Below, one piece after another: positions 48,044 through 60,561 of a DNA stretch of 64,000 bases. Numbering within the stretch: position 1 is the first letter of the stretch; every line of letters starts with the position of its first letter. The position numbers were made by a program, and so were the translations under genes. The notes under the pieces are model-generated. The model saw only the letters and a list, made by a program, of their open reading frames with translations, ran no database searches and was not told where the DNA came from. The DNA comes from Sequoia sempervirens (Eukaryota > Streptophyta > Pinopsida > Cupressales > Cupressaceae): assembly GCA_007258455.2 (NCBI GenBank), contig VDFB02193867.1:571319498-571383497 (forward strand), written 5' to 3'.

Positions 48044-48691
48044 TTAGGTTGGTCTGTAGAAAGGGAAAGTGTGAAACAAAAGAGATCAAGATGCCTTTGA
48101 AGGGTAACCCTATGGCTAAGGAAATGAATGAGATGAAAGAGAAGACAACAAAAGAGATTAGGAGATTGAAGGAAATCCAAGATATGGTGGAAGGCTTGTG
48201 GATGTTGAAACCAGTCAGAGGAGAGGTATGGTCATGAGTGATGAGAGTGACCTTGAAGAAGAAGGGGAAGATGATAATAAAGTAGAAGAAAAAGAAGAGG
48301 AATTGGATCATGATGAACAGAGGATGGCCAATCTATTGAAGGTAGTCAAGGAAGATAAACACAAGGTAAAGATGGATGTACCTACGTATGGAGGGAACTT
48401 GAATGATGAAGATCTTTTGGATTAGATTGCAACACTTGATAATTACTTTGAATGTGAAGACATAGCAGAGGAACAAAGGGTAAAGTTGGCAAAAACAAAA
48501 TTGAAGGGTCATGCCCTACTTTGGTGGGATTATGAGTAGATTGAAAGGAGGAAGAAAGGTAAGTCAAAAATTATTTCTTGGGATAAAATGGTGGCCAAGC
48601 TTAAGGGTAAGTTCCTACTAGTTGATTATGCAATTCAATTGTACAAGAAACTTCAAAATCTGAAACAAAGAGATGGATGCCAAAGCCTATA

Positions 48692-49810
48692 CGGTGAAGC
48701 CACAATAGTGGTTTACAATTCAAGTGAGGAAGGAAAAATCACAAAAAATGACCCCAAAGAAAAACAATAGATTTTGGGGGTTCGTACGAACCTACTGGTT
48801 CGAACGAACCCATTAGGGGTTCGCCCAAACAAGGGTTCGAGCGAACCCCTTTGAATTTTGGCGACAAAAAATAACCCAAATGCATAGCAAAGGGGTTTGG
48901 CCGAACCCCCTTGACGGGGTTTGCTTGAACTAGGGTTCAGCCAAACCATGGTTCGAGCGAACCCCTTTGGGTTCGGCTGAACCCCTAGGGGTTCGTTCGA
49001 ATCCCCCTTGCCCCTCATCCCCCTCCCAAGACACAAAAAAAGTCTAATTTTTTACGCTTCGGAGCTTGGGTGGAGGATGAAAATGGAGGAGTCTTCAAAA
49101 ACCCATATGGAATTAGGTAGTCCTTGGAACGAGCTATCCAATGAATATAATTTTAATATCTTTTGATTTTATTATGTATTTTTTTTTAGTTTTATTAAAC
49201 ATTGGTTCTTCACCGAAAATGAAGGTCTCTATTCTACACATGTGGAAAAATAGTGCTTAGATTATAATTTTTTTTTTGAAAAATATGAGTGCACCAGATA
49301 TTGAAGTCCTTGATCCAACAAAAATAAATAAATTGAATTTTGATATATACAAAAAAGTTACGCATTATACGGTCGCGCTATGTCTGAATTGTAATTGGTT
49401 TGACTTCAAAACTTGATTAAAGAAAAAATATTCAATAAAAAACTATCTAACCAAGTGGAAGCACTAGATATTGGAGTTACAAATCTAAATTTGAAAGAAT
49501 TAGAATTTTATCCTTCATGGAAAAAAAATTATACATTATATGGTGTGCGTCACTTTTTGAAAATGTTATTTTTTGGAGAAAACCAGTTTTCGTGGGAGAT
49601 GGAAAAAGAAATGCAATCTAATTCCAAAAATTTTGAAAAAAATATTTTTAGAATCTACAGACAAAATGTGACGAGACTCTAGTTTGCATCATATTCAAAT
49701 TCCTCATGGTTTAGCTGCTATAGGTGCCCGAATGTGAAGATTTAGTTAAAAATAATAATTTCAATGTCCAGTTTGGCCAAAAATTGTAAACCACTATTAT
49801 GGGGTCACCG
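48692..49810 (+). mobile_element. unclassified terminal-inverted-repeat element, copy B
   Basis: Starts CGGTGAAGCCACAATAGTGG and ends with the complement of CGGTGACCCCATAATAGTGG; the repeats continue through GTTTACAATT. TATA flanks both sides (48688-48691, 49811-49814), and removing the 1,119-bp insert joins gag in frame, which supports these boundaries. No transposase. The left half holds the palindrome array (48779-49003), the right half is AT-rich. A 4-bp duplication is not that of the common plant DNA-transposon superfamilies. Confidence 0.8.
48779..49003. repeat. array of about ten hyphenated palindromes GGTTCGNNCGAACC
   Basis: Copies start near 48779 (centre TA), 48797 (AA), 48818, 48834 (AG), 48894, 48917, 48934, 48949 (AG), 48970 and 48989. 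Four keep both CG arms perfectly. In the others one or both CG are TG or CA, as expected from deamination of methylated CpG, or an arm is changed in another way. Runs of C or G (AACCCC, GGGG) flank most copies. Confidence 0.9.
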
Positions 49811-50345
49811 TATATTGAAGAATTTTATAAGCCGAGTATAAGAGCAGGTCACAAGGATGATGATGTGGAGAAGGTTGCTAGATATCTTAGTGGGTTAAGG
49901 TTTACCCTTCAAGATGAGTTGAGTTTGACAAACCCAAGAACGATATAGGAATGCTTTGAATTGGCAATTAGGGCTGAAGAAAAGCTAAAGAGAAGGAAAG
50001 ACAAACAAAGCAGGGGTAGAGGAAACAATTCCAGAGGAAGAGGGTCATTTTATAATCCAAGGCAGTCATATGAGAGCCAAGAATATACAAGCAAAGCCCA
50101 AGAGTAAGGGATAGATAAGAGGTGGATTTAGAGGAGGTAGATCAAGCTTTAGAGGCATATTTGGAGGACAAGGAAGAGGATCTAGTGGATTCAAAGGTAG
50201 GTGTTACCAATGCAACAAGTTTGGACATCAAGCATGGAAATGCAATGAAATTCAAGCCACTACTTCACTTGGAGGAGAAAGAAGAACCTAAATTTTTCAA
50301 GGATTGTGAGAGTGTAAACTCATCATCACAACATGCTGCTTGATG

Positions 50346-51806
50346 GAACTTCAAATTTTTGCTCCTGGTGTTCCATTCTTTCCCTGCCTTATGTTACTGG
50401 TCTTTCATGGTGTCAAAATTTTCCTTGGGTTGGGGGTTTTAGCCTTATTTTCATGTAAAAACCTTGTGTTTATTTTACGCCTTAGTTGGGATCTATTTTG
50501 CTGTTACTTTTTGAGGGGTTTTAAAATGACTATGTCCTATGGTTCCATCTAGGCCAGGTCCCTTTGTTTTAAATTTTTCTTTCCTCTGCAAGGTTTTATT
50601 CTCCTAAGTCTTGGTTGGCCCCGTGTTCCATCATGTAAAAACAACTTATGGTGTTGTTTACCATCTGCCTAGTAATGTCCCCTTGTCCTTTTAATAAATG
50701 TTTTATTTTGCAGAGGGATAAAATTTACACGACCATTGATGTGCTATTGTTTGATCTCAGCCGTTCCTCGCCATCCCGCGATGACCCCACTTTTTACTGA
50801 TCGTGATATCGCGGGTAGGCACCATGTGTCTTATTTGGAGAGGCCAAAGGGGATAAAGTTTGAGTGACTGTTGATCAAATATTTTCAAGATCAACGGTTG
50901 CCCGCCATCGCGTGATTGAAAGTTACAAGATTTTTATTGATTGCGATATCACAGACGGGCGCCACATGTCTCATTTGATGAAGTCAAAAGAATAAAGGAA
51001 ATACTGTGGTAAATTAATCCGTCCTTAATACATTAGAAGGTGGGTTACTAAAGTGTTCTTGAGATGCACATGTTTTAAATCAACGAATATGTAATAATCT
51101 TGACAAAAAAGATGCTCGACGGTTATTGATAAGGCTGGTGACTGTGTTGAAGGAACAAGATCATTGATGCTCAATATTTATGGTTGCCCACCATTGCGTG
51201 ATCTGAAGTTGTAGGTTCTTTACCGATTGCGATATCGTGGGCGACTGCCACATGGATTTCCTTAGCAACATATGGTATGGTGGGACCTTTATTGCCATGT
51301 TGGTGATTGTGTTAGCTTGTTTTGAAGGCGGCCGTTCGATGATTTGATCTAATTGAAGGATCGACAACTCAAATTTAAATATGCATCAAATATGGTTGGG
51401 GCCATTCGTGCAGCACGCGAGTGAGCTTTAATGGCGGATGAGACACTTGCTAACATGATTTGATTGAAATAAAATCAATTTTCCTGCTTTATTTGTATCA
51501 CAAGGCATTCAAGTATTTTTCGTAGCAGTTTCAGAGGCGAAAGCGAAGTTGTGAATCTTTGCAGCCAGAATTTGGGACTTCTGCAAACAAAGCCGTGAGT
51601 TAATTTCTATGCCTCCTGGTCATTCCGCACTTGAATTTGGGAAAAGATTTACTGTCCTTGTCATTAAGCTTGTTGATAAATGTGTTAGGGCTATAGTTTA
51701 ATTCTAGTTGTGAGGAATTGCAGTGTTTTGTTCTATAATTTCCTATCTCTGGTTAGTCCTAGCTATTTGAAGTGTAACGTTGTAAAGAGGCCCTAGTTTT
51801 TCTGAG
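50346..51806 (+). promoter_or_regulatory. upstream region with three CG-rich repeats
   Basis: No gene. Three diverged copies of CCGCCATCGCGTGAT, a 20-30 bp spacer, GATTGCGATATCGCGGGCG and GCCACATGTCTCATTT start near 50766, 50900 and 51187. GCGATATCGC is itself a palindrome. They lie 0.6-1 kb before the ATG of the long frame at 51807. A leader-like tract (51480-51800) follows. Regulatory function is inference; they could equally be LTR or satellite repeats. Confidence 0.45.
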
Positions 51807-54800
51807 ATGGCACCACCCAAGAAATTTTTTGGCCAAATTGACTATTTAAGAAGAAACTTGTATGATGATTTCCCAGATCAATTGCCCTTGTCAACAAATG
51901 ATAGAAAGAAGGGATTGGTTCTAATGCGAGGGAAAATCCTGGGGGAAGGGTTAGTATACAATTGCTCTAACATAGCTGATGCTAGGGTTCCTCTCACAGG
52001 CTTGGAAATGTTCAAATTGTGGTATGGAAAGAGGAATTTTCCTCACCCCTTTTCAAACAGTTGGATGTATGATTTGGGAAGTTGGTGGTACCAAATGTAT
52101 TCCCTGATGTAGACCTGCTTAGGGCAGTGGCTGCAAGATACGACCTTGTCACATGGGTAATCAGGGATAATGATGGAGGGGCTTTGCTAAGTATTAACAG
52201 AGAAGAAGTCCAACAGATTTTTGACTTGAGTGAACCGAGTGAATACTTGGTTCCTATCAATCTTGAGGAAATGAAGCAGGAATATGCAAAGTTGAAGTCT
52301 CTTTTTAGAGCTAAGTTGCTTCCACCTCATCTGGCTAGGGCCGGGGGTTCAAGATTTCATATCAGCCCCAGTGACCAAGAACCTTTCAGATTAAATTGTT
52401 TTGCAAATAATTTCTTGGCCACTTTCTATTCATTGTGTCATATTTTGGGTTTCAGTCTTGGTGCGGTGATGCCCATTGCATACATGTTCATGGGGGTGCA
52501 AATACAACACCCTAACTTCTCTGTGACCTATGACTTTGCTTCTTTCTTGGATGAGAGGATACATGAAGGGCTGTCAAAGTTGCAAAAAAATGATACCGAC
52601 ACTCAATTATTTTGGTATTCTATGCTGATGCATATGTTCTTGTTCAAGAATGCTAATTTCTTCTCTAAAAAGATGAAATTAAGGTAATCGGTTGATGGAG
52701 AAAGATTGCTAGTACAGATATGGGCTGCAGATTTATCTTGCAATAAGGAAAACACCAGTTATGTGCAATTTGATAATTGCTTTGCCTCCAGATTGAGGGC
52801 TAGATTGATGGTGAATTTACCTAGGATCCTTGAGGAATTACATGATTTCCTTAGGCCAAAGGGGAGGAAGCTAGAATTAAAAATCTACCATAACTGAGGT
52901 GACATTATCCCATACCCAGTCAACACTATTTTGAAGGTGTATGGTTTTCAGGGAGCCCCTCATATACTGCCATACAATGTACCACCAAGGGTGGGGTTTG
53001 CATAAATTATGTGGAAAATAGGTTGTATTCATGAGGACAACCTCACTGGGAGGGGTAAGGGAACATTTTTCCTTGATTATACAGTGGTGTCTAATTTTGC
53101 ATTTTCAAAGGGAGGTTGGGTGCATTTTGAGAAATTATTTGATGATTACCATTTGAAGTGTGGTCCAAAGCGGCAACATGATCCTGAGGGTTTCTTTGCT
53201 CTTTTCAGAAAAAAGAATAAAGGCTGGAAAGTTTGTACATGAGTTCAACTTTCCTGAGGACCTGATTAGAAACGAGTTTGATCTAAATAGGCAGGAGTTG
53301 AACAAGGAAAAATATATAGCTTATGATATTGTGCACAAAATGGATCTAAAGTATGATCCATTGTTGGATTTCAGTCCATACCATAAGACAATTGATTTTC
53401 TGATGGAGAACTTCAAAGAGATTATGGGCACTTTGAGAACCAAAAAGGTAAATTTAGAATTGAGTCTCGGTGTACAGGAACAAGGTGCTAGACCAATTGA
53501 AACAAGGCCAACATACCAGCCTACAGAAAGGTGGCTCATTTACAGGAGGAAAAAGGATAGCAGCAGTGATGAAGAAGAAGTGGACATAAAAGGAAATCAA
53601 ATAATGAAGGTGCCTTAACAACTAGGTCCAAAATTCAAAGTGCTTGGAGCAATTAAAATCATTGATTTAAAATCATCACCAGAAGATAGTCCCTCATCAC
53701 CACCATCCGAGCCAAGCCCTAAAAGACAAATGATTGATCAACCACAGGAGGATCTGATGGATGAAATTATTGTTACTGATCAGGACATGCAGGTTGGTAT
53801 GCCTTCCCCTCCTAGGACAACTTATTTGGTTTTATCTGATTTAGATATGAAAGGAAAAAGTGTACAAGATACAAGAATGAAAGTATGCAGGGAGTTTCTA
53901 GATGACAATACATTTGTAAAAACTCCTGTATTCTTGCAATTGGTATGGAGGATGAAATTTGAAGAATATCAAGATAAATGTAAGAAGAGAAGAGAACTAA
54001 GACCTGAAAGGTCAGACCAGGAGAATGATGAGGAAGTAAAAGCTAAATTAATGGAAGAATTCAAGAACATCACTCCTAAAGAAGGAAGGAAACTGGTGTG
54101 TCAGGCTGGTGTATTGATTCTTCCTGAATGGGACATTGCAGATGATGTAGCATTTAATGCTATTTTAAAGTCCAAGCATCCTTTGCAAGACTCTGAAGAG
54201 GAAGTCAAGGCATCATTGCAAGATTTTTCCTTCAGTGAGGAATATGAAACTTTGAAAATTTGGGCATTTTCCTCTCAAGGAAGAAAGCCAAATGTTACAA
54301 ATATTAATCCAAATTTTAGAGAAGGATTAATAATAAAGAGAGCTTTAGAGACCTCAACCACCGAGGCCACTAATTTGACTGTGAATGTGGCCAAATTGGC
54401 CCAAAAGACTGCTAAAAGGGATGAGGCTGAAAAGAAGAGCCTAATGGAGAAGTATAACCTTTTGATTGAGGAATACAACAAGATGCATCAGGAGAATGTT
54501 GAGTTGCAGACTAAGGTGGAAAGGTTTAAGTATAAATAGATTGGGGAGACATCAAGTGCTCCGAGGACTAGTACATTACCTTCCACAACAGGGTCAGTGC
54601 CTCTTGCTTCTCCAATTGTTTCCACACCAAGGTCTTCTAGTAATAACCTTTCTCTCACCCCTTCCTTTAGAACAAATTGATGAAGAAATAGAGTGCTCTG
54701 TTGATCCTACAAAGAAGAAGCTCTTGCAAAGAATTGATGAATTACAAACATCATTAAAGGTAAGTGAGGAGGGATCTCTTTCAAAGCAAAAGGAGATTGT

Positions 54801-55432
54801 TACTTTTAAGGAATTTAAATGAAAATGTTGATAATAAGTTGCTATCTATACATTCTTTATATTCTTTGCTGTTAGATGCAATAAATAATATTGATAGGGA
54901 TCAGGAGGTAGTGATACCATTGATTGAAAATTGGATCCCTAGGGCCAGTGATTTGGATGTCATGTATAAGGCCTCAAGGTTTGATACAAATAATAGGCCC
55001 CAATCATTAAATCCTACTCAAGTATTGGTTAAGTCATTGCAGGGTTTTCAAACCCTACCAAATGATTTGAGTAGGAAGATTAGGGAGTTGGTGAAGAATT
55101 TCAATGATTGGGGTAACACATTGTTACCTGATATAATTGATGAGCAGGGGAAAATCAGGTCACTCCAACAATGGCAGGATCAAGCAAGTGAGGTCATCAA
55201 TGATCAAATTAAATTAATTTGTGATGACTTAGATTATGATTTATTGGTGAGTTGTATGGATAAGATTATTAGTGCTAGCTCATTTTTGGAATCTTTTGAA
55301 AGGGATGCAAATCAGGTAGCGGTAAAATACACACCTTATAGCGCTAAGGTGAATGAAGTAATTAATTTTGATTGGCCGACTAATGAAGAATACTCGAAAT
55401 GGTTAACTAAATATTTGACTGAGGAAGAGTAA
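51807..55432 (+). pseudogene. long decayed protein frame, about 1,200 codons, unknown family
   Basis: A near-continuous coding signal starts MAPPKKFFGQIDYLRRNLYD. A globular N-terminal part runs to about 53600 (VTWVIRDNDGGALLSINREE, PPHLARAGGSRFHISPSD, LFWYSMLMHMFLFKNANFF). An acidic/serine linker (SSDEEEVD, SSPPSEPSPKRQ) is followed by a charged helical region with coiled coils (54380-54530, 54690-54820). A C-terminal domain ends EYSKWLTKYLTEEE. Lesions: frameshifts near 52080, 53220, 54670 and 54810, and stops near 52686, 52897, 53005, 53617 and 54539. It has no RT, integrase or transposase motifs and no visible introns. It could be an extra retrotransposon ORF or a retro-copied cellular gene; I cannot place it. 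Confidence 0.6.
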
Positions 55433-57210
55433 AAAGAATGGACCACTAACATGTGGTAAATCAGATGTTATAGTTACAACGGTTTCCAGTTTTTCTTTGA
55501 TGGTAGTCTTAGTGCAGGTTTCTTGTGGTTTTTGTTGCCGCATCAACTTTTCGCAGCTGGCATGATAACAAGAATATTCTCCAAGGTGATGGCTGTTGTA
55601 ACAAATTTTTGGAATATCACCAGGTGTGCCAGTTGGCTGGTGACGTGTGTACTTTCTGGCTTGATGCTTGTTTGCTCCTTCATTTTCTATAAGAAGGATT
55701 TCAAGGCTAGAAGTACGGGTTAGCAAGTTAGATAAATTTTTGGTCGAGTCTAGGTGAAGTTGCAAAGAAAATTGTAAAGTTCGATGGTTTTAGAGAAGAT
55801 GCAATTTAAATTTTGAGTCATTCTGTAACATGTTTTGAGTTCATGGAGATTTAATGTTGTATAACAGTACCAACATTTGAATTGAAATGATAAATTCAAG
55901 TTCATGTCTCTCCATTGTACATGCATATTTGAACTTTGAATAAAATAACTAAGGGTTGTTTCATTCATCTCATTGTTGTGGTGTGTATGATTCCATTTTA
56001 GCTTTAATTCAAGGAATTAATTAAAATGCTTGAATGGGATTATAGGTGAATATGTTCTATATAAGGATTTGATAAGTAGTATTGAGTTAGAATACATATT
56101 GATGAGATTACAATGCAATGTCATCAAGGATTTCATATGTTATGTGTTAAATCTATCATATACCTTTAGATGCTTATGAATTTGACTCTTGCAATGGATA
56201 TATGGCACTGATCTAAGTTGTAATTACTCGTATGATTCAGTATTTGTTTGTCTTTTCCTAGAACTTGCTACAAATTGCAAATCAATGACTATCTTATGCT
56301 GTAGATTGTGTTGTAGTTATCCCATGCTCCAGATAGTTGATATTATTGATGAATAGCCAATTCTATTTGATATTATCCTATCGTGTTGAGCTATTAAGTG
56401 AGATTATCTGTTATTGTTAATGTTATTTATGATAATGGTGCAGAGGTTGTAGACACATTAAGGGATTACCCTCCTAGGTCTTGTAGAGCCCAAAGTGTAG
56501 GAGGCTCTTTTAAAGTCCTCGTCAGTTGGTCCAGGTCCTTTGAGCTGCCCTTGATTGGAATTGGCAATTCCATAGGTAGATTAGAAGACAAACCTCGTTA
56601 CATTGTAAAATAGAACCAACACTACTCCAGAAGTTGGTGAATCACTCTATACTGTAGAAGAAGGACCTCTTGCTTGACATGGGAATAATTGATGATAAAT
56701 TGGACTTAATGAGGCCCTCATTCAGTGTTGTGAGGCATTTTATGCATCCACACTAGGTCTTGGGCCCTTTCAAATGCATTTAACGATGTCTTGTAAAGGT
56801 GTTGTAAAGTCTTGTAATGGACTTTCACGCTTTTCTAGACTTAACAAACCCGCTTCTCCCTAATTCAACATTATAAAATGTATTTAATTGTATTATCACA
56901 TCAATCTAGAAGGCTTGTAAACTAAATTTAACTTCTACCTAGTGTTGTAATGTGTTTTACACATTCACATTGGTTCTTGTGCCTTTCTAGGCTATGGATC
57001 TCATTTTAGTGTTGCAAAGTGTATTTAATCACACTTTCACATTGAATTTTGTGTCCCAAGCCCTAATTGATCTTTACATCATCACTAATAGGCCCCTATT
57101 AACCCATCTTGCGCATCTCAAGGCCTAAATTGATCAAATACCCAACAAGGTTATAATTTAAAACTTATTTCCTTATCTCTTGGCATCCTAGCTGTCAAAA
57201 TGGCCCCTAT
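55433..57210. other. intergenic, no gene seen
   Basis: AT-rich sequence following the long frame; the first few hundred bases may be its 3' UTR. Short frames such as 56398-56613 have no motif support. Confidence 0.45.
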
Positions 57211-59981
57211 GGGACCCATTCACCATGCATGGCAAATCGGTCCCATCCATGTGGGACCCATTCACCATGGGTGGCGAATGAGTCCCATTTGGCCCAATTT
57301 TGACCTTTGAGCTGGAAAAAAGTAAAATTTAAGTTTATTATTTCTTCATGTCGGCCTGTGATGAGGTATTAACGGGCAAAATAGGTGAAATTCCTATAAA
57401 TATAAGTCTTTTAAACCTAATTCACATCTCTCTTATCATTCATCCACCAATCTTCCATCTCAAGTCAAAAAACTTAGGGTTTTAACATTACAAGCCATTC
57501 AAGATCAATTTTCAGACATTCAAGGGAAGATTTTGTTGGATGTTGTGGATATGGCTGCTAATATGTGGTTGTCATTGATGTCAACACTATTAGCAGTTGG
57601 TTTATCAGAGGTTGTATATGTCGAGGATATTGATAAAATTGTAAAAGAAAGTGTTCTAGGTTCCCAGTGGAATTGTGCAGGTCATGAAGGTGTTTTTTTC
57701 TGTACGTTGAAGACTAGCTTGTGTGGATTAAAGGGTTTATTGCTGAATGTTTCTAGATCATCTATCAGAAGTTTCAAAGGTCTACGTAAAGTTTTGATTG
57801 TGTTGTGGCTTGACAGTGTTTTTGTGGTCTCTATTAGTGTTCCTAAATGAAGATTGTATGATTTTGGTAATCTCAATTGTTGCGGATGCTTTTCTGTTGT
57901 TTCTTGGTGTTCTTGGATGTCTCTAGATAATTCCCTATCTTTGTGGTATTTCCAAATTACTTGGTGAGCTTGTGGTTGAAGATATTTTCTTGTGCATGCT
58001 TGGTTTTTCATGTTCTTGGCTGACATGTTGATGGTAGCGTGTTATGGATCTTTGTGGAAAAATCAATTAAAGTATTTTTGTGTTGGAGATATTAATTTGG
58101 GTCTCCACTATGTTGTGGCGGACCTTGGTGGTTTTGCATTAGAAATTTATTTGTCAATTTGGGCCAACATTGAAAATATGTTTTATTTTTCTGGCCAACT
58201 AAGATGTGATGAAATCCCATTAAACAGTTATATAAGAGTAGTTGGTTGAGAAAAATTAGTGTGTGCATAAGTGTGAATGTATGCCAAAGAAAGTGTAAGT
58301 GTGCGAATAGTGTTTCTATCATACGATCACTGAGCAGAGAGTGAAGAAGATATAGGAAAGTGTGAAGAATCTTTTCTGAGCTTAATTGGAACTATAATCG
58401 GGCTTGTGTAGAAGCTATTCTTTCAGTTCATACTCTATGGATCTAATCCATATTTCTGTATTGTTGGAAAGTGAGTCCTCCTTTGTATTTGAGCAGTGAG
58501 CTCTAGGCAGTGTTCTTGAATGCATGTGCATTCCCCTTATTATTTCACTTTATACTTTTAACAAAGTATAATCTTATGGACTAACATCCACCATGGTTTT
58601 TCCCCTAATAGGGTTTCCACGTAAAAAAATATTAGTTTTATTTGTTTCTATGATGTGATAATTGCTTGTGGTTGTTTAGTTATTCTTCAGATCTAAGATT
58701 AAAGTTAAGTTAGAAAAGATGAAGTTTCTGTCACAACTGATTCACCCCCTCTCTTAGTTGTGTGTCCTTATTTTTCCAACATATTCTTCATGTTTTGCTG
58801 CAAAATTTCAAGATCAAACATCATGGAAAGGTAATAAAATCCATTATTTCATTTTTCATTCCATTCTTCTATCATTTTGGTTTAATTACCTAAAAGGGGT
58901 TTGACCAAGGCAAATCCCCATGCCCTAACATTCAACATTTCTTCTTCTCTTCTTGTGTGTTTGTAGATTTAGGAATCTTTGAAATCATTGGAGATAAAGT
59001 TGCAGGGTTTCTCAAGTCTTCTCTTCATTCAACAAGTCAAAATATCAACAAAAACTCACTTTCAGGTTCAAAAATTAGAGTTTCAGAAGCAGACACCTGT
59101 AGAGAATTAAAGTGAAAACCAAGAGCTCTGGATTCCACCTTTGAATATTCAGATATTCAAAACTAGACTCATTCACCATGAGTGGTGAATGAGTCCCACT
59201 TCCAGGTTAATTTTGAGTTTTCTGCATTTTTAGATACCCTTTTGTCAGAAATAGGTTTCAACATAGTTTGGTAGAACTAGGACTGATTCACCCAAAATGG
59301 TGAATGAGTCCCAAAAGGCTTGAAAATTAGCATCAACAACATTCTAGAAGCAACTTCCAGTCTCCATCAAGTTTTTAGGTGCACACTTCAAGTTTCATCC
59401 TTTTCTATTCAATTTTGCATTCATTTCTAGGTGTTTTTGCATTACAGAGTGTGTTTTCAAACAAGTAACATTTCTTAGGTTTTTCATACTTAATCAATAA
59501 AATTTATCATTTAATTGCATCTAGATCATTGCATTTAGTCTTAAATTCATCAAACATTCCCTTATTTGAGTGAAGCACCTAGATTTTGAGTGGGGTTTAT
59601 CTCTCCTTTTAGGTGAAACATCCTAAGAGTACAAGAGTAGCCTATAAATCCCTACCCAAAAATCTATGGTTCATTTTGGTAAACTCGATTTTAAATCACT
59701 TTATTTTTTGATTTGGCATCCATCATCATCCTAGGAATATCTTGCATGCATTATATTTTGCTTTGTTTTGCATTCTAGGGTTTCAAAACCTTGCATTAGT
59801 GAAAATGTCATTTAGATTGCATTTTTGTAGAAAATTTTCTTAAAAATTTATGAAATTCTACATCTCCATCTTAGGTCTGCATCATACAACATCAAACATA
59901 TAAAAAATAATTCAAAATTTCTAATTTTTTTATAAAAAACCAATACTGGGACTCATTCGCCATGCTGGGCGAATCAATCCC
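57211..59981. repeat. five dispersed copies of a 34-bp imperfect palindrome
   Basis: Copies lie at 57211-57245, 57252-57287, 59166-59195, 59279-59311 and 59948-59981. The common form is GGGACTCATTCGCCATG, then GGCGAATGAGTCCC. Each CG may be CA or TG. They sit in non-coding, LTR/leader-like DNA upstream of the gypsy gag at 60562, with a TATA-like CTATAAATA at 57394-57402. Confidence 0.85.
58081..58781 (+). repeat. solo LTR of Ty1/copia type
   Basis: Termini TGTTGGAGAT and TTTCCAACA are inverted matches. A TATA-like TTATATAAG lies at 58228-58236. The body contains ACCATGGTTTTTCCCCTAAT and GGTTTCCACGTAAAA, the conserved block of many plant copia LTRs, and GATTCACCCCCTCTCTTAG near the end. No internal genes accompany it. 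A clear target duplication was not found, so recombination or a rearranged insertion is possible. Confidence 0.7.
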
Positions 59982-60561
59982 TTTCTAGATTTTTAACTGA
60001 CTGTTATAGCATCAAAAACCTCATTTCTGCGCCTCCTAAGCCTCCTAGTATCATATAGTATAAGTTTGGAAAGTTTCTAGAATGTTTGTTTTATGCATCT
60101 AGCTCAAAAACATCATTTTAGCTTACTCATTCTTCAAATAACTTCATTTGCACACATCCTTACATCTAAAAATGCTTCCATTTCTACAATTTTGCATAAC
60201 ATTGATAAAAGTACTTTTCACTTTTTCATATACAGTATTTCTATTCATAAAACTTTGCATTAGTTTGGTAAAAGTACTTTTCATTTTTGCATATACATTG
60301 TTTACATTCTTAAGGTGTTGCATATATTGGATAAGAGTGTTTTGTATCTTTGCATATACATTGTTCATATTACTGAAACATTGCATGAAATGGTTACATG
60401 TACTTTTCATTCTTATTCAAACACTCCTAGTACCTTACATATGTAGACACATGTTAAGAAAAATTTCCTATTCCCTCCCTATGAGAGTGTTTTACTAAAA
60501 GAGACTACAACTTCGTCCATTCCTAACAATCATACTTGTTCTTCTCATAATATCTCTCCTC

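Larger units (their letters stand above)
48090..50343 (+). pseudogene. gypsy gag, broken and split by an insertion
   Basis: Starts MPLKGNPMAKEMNEMKEK, then an acidic linker. The gag domain DVPTYGGNLNDEDLLD, KLKGHALLWWDYE and KMVAKLKGKFL runs to LKQRD at about 48675. The frame resumes at 49815 with IEEFYKPSIRAGHKDDDVEK and VARYLSGLRFTLQDEL, then an RGRG-rich tail and an intact CCHC knuckle (C-YQ-C-NKFG-H-QAWK-C) near 50205-50246. Frameshifts near 48200 and 50110 and several stops also disable it. Confidence 0.85.
46968..50345 (+). mobile_element. Ty3/gypsy retrotransposon, 5' half only, interrupted
   Basis: A 5' LTR (46968-48028), a primer site (48032) and a gag with gypsy motifs are present. 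The gag is split by the inverted-repeat element at 48692-49810. Downstream of the gag zinc knuckle the element stops near 50345 with no protease, RT or second LTR. It is therefore a 3'-truncated relic. Confidence 0.82.

Noticed and set aside
48198..48425. Acidic 75-codon protein as an independent gene
   Set aside because: It is the linker and start of the gypsy gag in a shifted frame, just downstream of the primer site.
57533..58322. 105-codon plus and 114-codon minus frames near 57.5-58.3 kb as genes
   Set aside because: They overlap on opposite strands, cross into the solo copia LTR, and have no motif support.
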